Positions 50,654-53,144 of a stretch of 53,144 bases of DNA are shown here, piece after piece. The stretch's first letter is position 1, and the number at the start of each line of letters is the position of its first letter. A program made the translations under genes and the position numbers. The stretch covers positions 1 to 53,144 of the IMG/VR virus record IMGVR_UViG_3300012920_000053, one strand, 5' to 3'. The DNA is from a virus. The notes under the pieces are model-generated. The model worked only from the letters and a program-made list of their open reading frames with translations. It had not been told where the DNA came from and did no database searches.

Positions 50654-52239
50654 TATTCGTTTTCTCCCCCTACCTCAAACTCTTCGGAATCAAAATTATC
50701 AATATTGTCAGTATCGGTACCCTCATCTTCTCTCTCTATAACTCCAGGCTCTTGAATGACATAGCCACCGAAGCCAGCAGGTCGGCTACCTCCAGCGCCT
50801 CCTCCTCCGGAGCCTCCACTGGTTGTTGTTCCGGAGTTTGTGTCTTGATCATCTCCTGCATAATTCGAGTTTGAGATGATATTTTGATAATCTTGATAGT
50901 TATTCTTGACACTGGTTTTGAGGTTTTTGTACTTATATTCAGCACCCAGAACTAGTTGGTATGCAAAAGCTGAATATTCATATTTTTGACCATATTTGAC
51001 TTGAGTATCTACAAATCTGTAAACGTCAATTTCGTTAGAATTTGGAAATAGATATGTTGTAACTAAATTTCCAGCAATTCTTTTTTCCACTTTATACGCT
51101 ACTGTTTCAGAATAAGAAGGAATTCCATCTAAAATATCTTTATAATTCCTAAGATAACTGTTTATCATGTCTTGAAATTTTGCTTCAAACTTCAACAAAT
51201 TCAAAAATTTTATAAATTTATTTGATTCTTCTGGGGCCGGCCCAATAATGTTCAAATTTGAATTTTCTTTATTTATTTCTTCTGAAACTTTGTTGACCCA
51301 TTCGAAAAGATCATATGTTCTAAAAATTCCATCGGCTGCGGTGTCTACGAATTCCACTTTACCTTCAGAGTTGACAGAAAGCTCTTCTCGAAACCCAGCG
51401 AATGGCAAAGATTGTTGTGCGGCGCCGCTTATATAGTTTAGCAAACTATTACTAAGATCTGCTTCTCCAATTATTTCTGCTAGTACCGTATTCCTCTGTG
51501 TTGAAAACTCTATTTCGTTATACATTGGAAATATTCCCTTATAATCATTAGCTTCTCTTAGGAAGTTTATGTTTTGGATTGGAAGAATTTCAGTTTCAGG
51601 AGGTAGCGGACCTAAAGTGTCCACTATGTCTTCAAGAAGAGTCCCTATGTTTAGTAACTCTTCGTCGAAATCATTTAGGGCATTTGGAGATTGATCAATA
51701 TCTGATTTAGAGGCATAAATAGAATACAAATTTGGCAATGTTTGTTCTGCTACCGTAATGGTGTCATTTTCATAATTTCGTTGATAAAAATTATAAAAAG
51801 GTTTGACATAATAAGACATAGGCTTGGCAGAATTTTCAATTATTTGCTTTTCTTTTTGAGAGAAAGGAACTTGAATTGATATATTCGTATCCACAAAATA
51901 AGACCCCGTTACAATTGCCGGCGTATCTTCTGAAGTTCCTCTTATATAATCAACAAAGTCAGAATAGTTTTCAAAATAAGAGCTATCAGATTTTAGAGTA
52001 ACGGACTGGGTGATCGAATAATACGGTGAAGCTTCATAATTTTGAAAGATATTACTACTTCCGAATGATATTTTCGAAAACTTTTCATTTGCACCCATTT
52101 TTGGTGGCTGAGGCTTGAACTTTCCATCTGCGTCCCTCATCCAAGCACCTCCAATGTCTACTCGAAATTTATCTGTTTGCGCTTCTCCTTCTTCTAACAT
52201 GCTTTGCAAGAGATATTCGCTTTTTTTGTACGTGCCCAT
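50653..52239 (-). CDS. Uncharacterised virion-type protein with Gly-rich tail (528 aa)
   Basis: Starts at ATG 52239 in a TAATG overlap with the partial gene upstream. Residues 1-440 mix helices and Tyr/Asn-rich beta segments (YYSITQSVTLKSDSSYFENYSDF). A VDTQVKYGQKYEYSAFAYQLV segment near residue 425 resembles a fibronectin III end. The final 80 residues are a Gly/Ser linker (GGSGGGGAGG) and an acidic Asp/Glu tail. It shares this linker style with the portal and gp14-like proteins. A structural role is inferred from neighbours. Confidence 0.7.
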   Translation of the reverse strand: MGTYKKSEYLLQSMLEEGEAQTDKFRVDIGGAWMRDADGKFKPQPPKMGANEKFSKISFGSSNIFQNYEASPYYSITQSVTLKSDSSYFENYSDFVDYIRGTSEDTPAIVTGSYFVDTNISIQVPFSQKEKQIIENSAKPMSYYVKPFYNFYQRNYENDTITVAEQTLPNLYSIYASKSDIDQSPNALNDFDEELLNIGTLLEDIVDTLGPLPPETEILPIQNINFLREANDYKGIFPMYNEIEFSTQRNTVLAEIIGEADLSNSLLNYISGAAQQSLPFAGFREELSVNSEGKVEFVDTAADGIFRTYDLFEWVNKVSEEINKENSNLNIIGPAPEESNKFIKFLNLLKFEAKFQDMINSYLRNYKDILDGIPSYSETVAYKVEKRIAGNLVTTYLFPNSNEIDVYRFVDTQVKYGQKYEYSAFAYQLVLGAEYKYKNLKTSVKNNYQDYQNIISNSNYAGDDQDTNSGTTTSGGSGGGGAGGSRPAGFGGYVIQEPGVIEREDEGTDTDNIDNFDSEEFEVGGENE

Positions 52240-53144
52240 TATTTATCTCTCCTAATAATTCCTCGTGAAAAAATAGAAACTTCATAATCAGCTGGTGAGT
52301 TTGCCCTTCTTAGTGCAGACTGGTATGGCTTCATTGTTTTTTTCTTTATTTGCGGTGGTTTTTTAGCCTTGTTAAGTGTGGTCTTGTTCTTTGCTAAGAA
52401 AAAATGTTGATCAAATATTGGCAAATCTAACAATTCAGGAAATTTTACTCCCACCTCAAGATTATTGTACTTCTGTATTCTACAAAGAAGTATTTCTGAA
52501 TTTTCTACTCTCTCCAGTTGTTTTTGTGTTAGCTCTTTCCAGATTTGTTGATTTAGTAGCGGCTTTCCATCTTTGCTTTTTTCATATCCATCGCAATATT
52601 CCACTTTGAATAGAGTAGAGTAATTATAGAGGAACATCAAATCTGTTTGATTATTGGAAATAAAATCAATTCCCTGTTTTTTATAATTTTTCCAATTATT
52701 CTTGACAGCTGGAGAATCCGAAATAAAGAGAGAGGTTATCTGGTTAGGGATGCTCTCCAACTGCCCTTTAGAGATCGGAGATTTTCTTACTGAATTGTCA
52801 ATAAAATTATTATTTTTTGTCAGATCATAATTTGAAATAGTGGGCTTTAGTTCTGTTTTTTTATTTGAGCTGCTGGAATTGCCCAAACCTAGAGAAGTAA
52901 AGGTTCTAGATATATCAGAAATACCATTTATAAGCAATTTGTCTGTAGTCTTGCTCTGTGTCTTTTTAGCAGGAACCTTGCTCGACATAGATGTAGAAGA
53001 GATGCCAGTTTTTTTAGTCTCTTTTGTTGTCTTATTCTCTTCTAGTGTCACCGAAACAGTAACAGAATATTTTGACAACACATCTTGTAGCATACCCAGA
53101 GACGGAGATGGGCTTGTATTATTGCCGACAGCAGAAGTCAATTT
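52239..53144 (-). CDS. Virion-type protein, C-terminal part (runs off the window)
   Basis: The frame is open to the right edge; the TTG at 53141 is only the first possible start inside the window, so the gene probably begins further on. The visible 300 residues start Ser/Thr/Lys-rich and low-complexity (residues 1-130), then a folded part with FISNNQTDLMFLYNYSTLFKVEYCDGYEKSK and LPIFDQHFFLAKNKTTL. The C-terminus is basic (KKPPQIKKKTMKPYQSALRRAN). It is coupled to the 528-residue gene. No family recognised. Confidence 0.65.
   Translation of the reverse strand, partial: KLTSAVGNNTSPSPSLGMLQDVLSKYSVTVSVTLEENKTTKETKKTGISSTSMSSKVPAKKTQSKTTDKLLINGISDISRTFTSLGLGNSSSSNKKTELKPTISNYDLTKNNNFIDNSVRKSPISKGQLESIPNQITSLFISDSPAVKNNWKNYKKQGIDFISNNQTDLMFLYNYSTLFKVEYCDGYEKSKDGKPLLNQQIWKELTQKQLERVENSEILLCRIQKYNNLEVGVKFPELLDLPIFDQHFFLAKNKTTLNKAKKPPQIKKKTMKPYQSALRRANSPADYEVSIFSRGIIRRDK

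Overview
The window is 53 kb of AT-rich DNA from a large contractile-tailed phage (Caudoviricetes, myovirus) whose virion genes follow the T4 plan. The evidence is a gene-by-gene match to the T4 late set: large terminase (gp17), portal (gp20), prohead protease (gp21), scaffold (gp22), major capsid (gp23), neck proteins (gp13, gp14, gp15), sheath (gp18), tube (gp19), a gp26-family protein, tape measure, tube initiator and a gp53-like wedge. Proteins are larger than in T4 and linkers are Gly-rich, as in marine and jumbo T4-like phages. Genes have clear Shine-Dalgarno (SD) sites, so the host uses ordinary SD initiation. The host cannot be named from this window. Every supported gene is on the minus strand, so transcription runs from 53144 towards 1.

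In transcription order: (i) 53144-46523, six virion or baseplate-type proteins, two of them sharing a C-terminal domain; (ii) 46521-41247, a DNA-metabolism island with a RuvC-like resolvase, a T4 gp61-type primase behind a near-consensus sigma70 promoter, and a single 1052-residue protein that fuses the Mre11-like nuclease (gp47) to the Rad50-like ATPase (gp46); (iii) 41218-39338, small membrane and zinc proteins that look like part of a lysis cassette, plus a small protein with a possible capsid-targeting N-terminus; (iv) 39321-28538, DNA packaging and head genes, including a bS21-like ribosomal protein; (v) 28436-25398, neck and tail-completion proteins; (vi) 25387-20936, a complete YeaH/YhbH - SpoVR - PrkA cassette, a bacterial stress/sporulation-associated trio, placed between the neck and tail genes; (vii) 20801-1, a 2017-residue LamG/coiled-coil fibre, then sheath, tube, gp26-like protein with a probable frameshift extension, tape measure, tube initiator, gp53-like protein, a 1161-residue hub candidate and two uncharacterised proteins.

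Control: four hairpin terminators read on the minus strand (after the capsid gene, after prkA, after the fibre gene, and between the gp26 region and the gene before the tape measure). An AT-rich element, ACTATTTATA on the coding strand, recurs 16-48 bases upstream of start codons and sits directly after two terminators. It is a good candidate late promoter or late mRNA element. By this layout the PrkA cassette is expressed with the neck genes, late in infection.

The most notable items are the PrkA-SpoVR-YeaH cassette inside a virion operon, the one-chain Mre11-Rad50 fusion, the bS21 gene among head genes, the candidate +1 frameshift at a T7 run upstream of the tape measure, the shared N-terminal peptide that resembles T4 capsid-targeting sequences, and the recurrent promoter-like motif. 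No tRNA, CRISPR array, integrase or insertion sequence was seen, and no stretch above 300 bases lacks a gene. Novelty could not be tested because no database search was possible.
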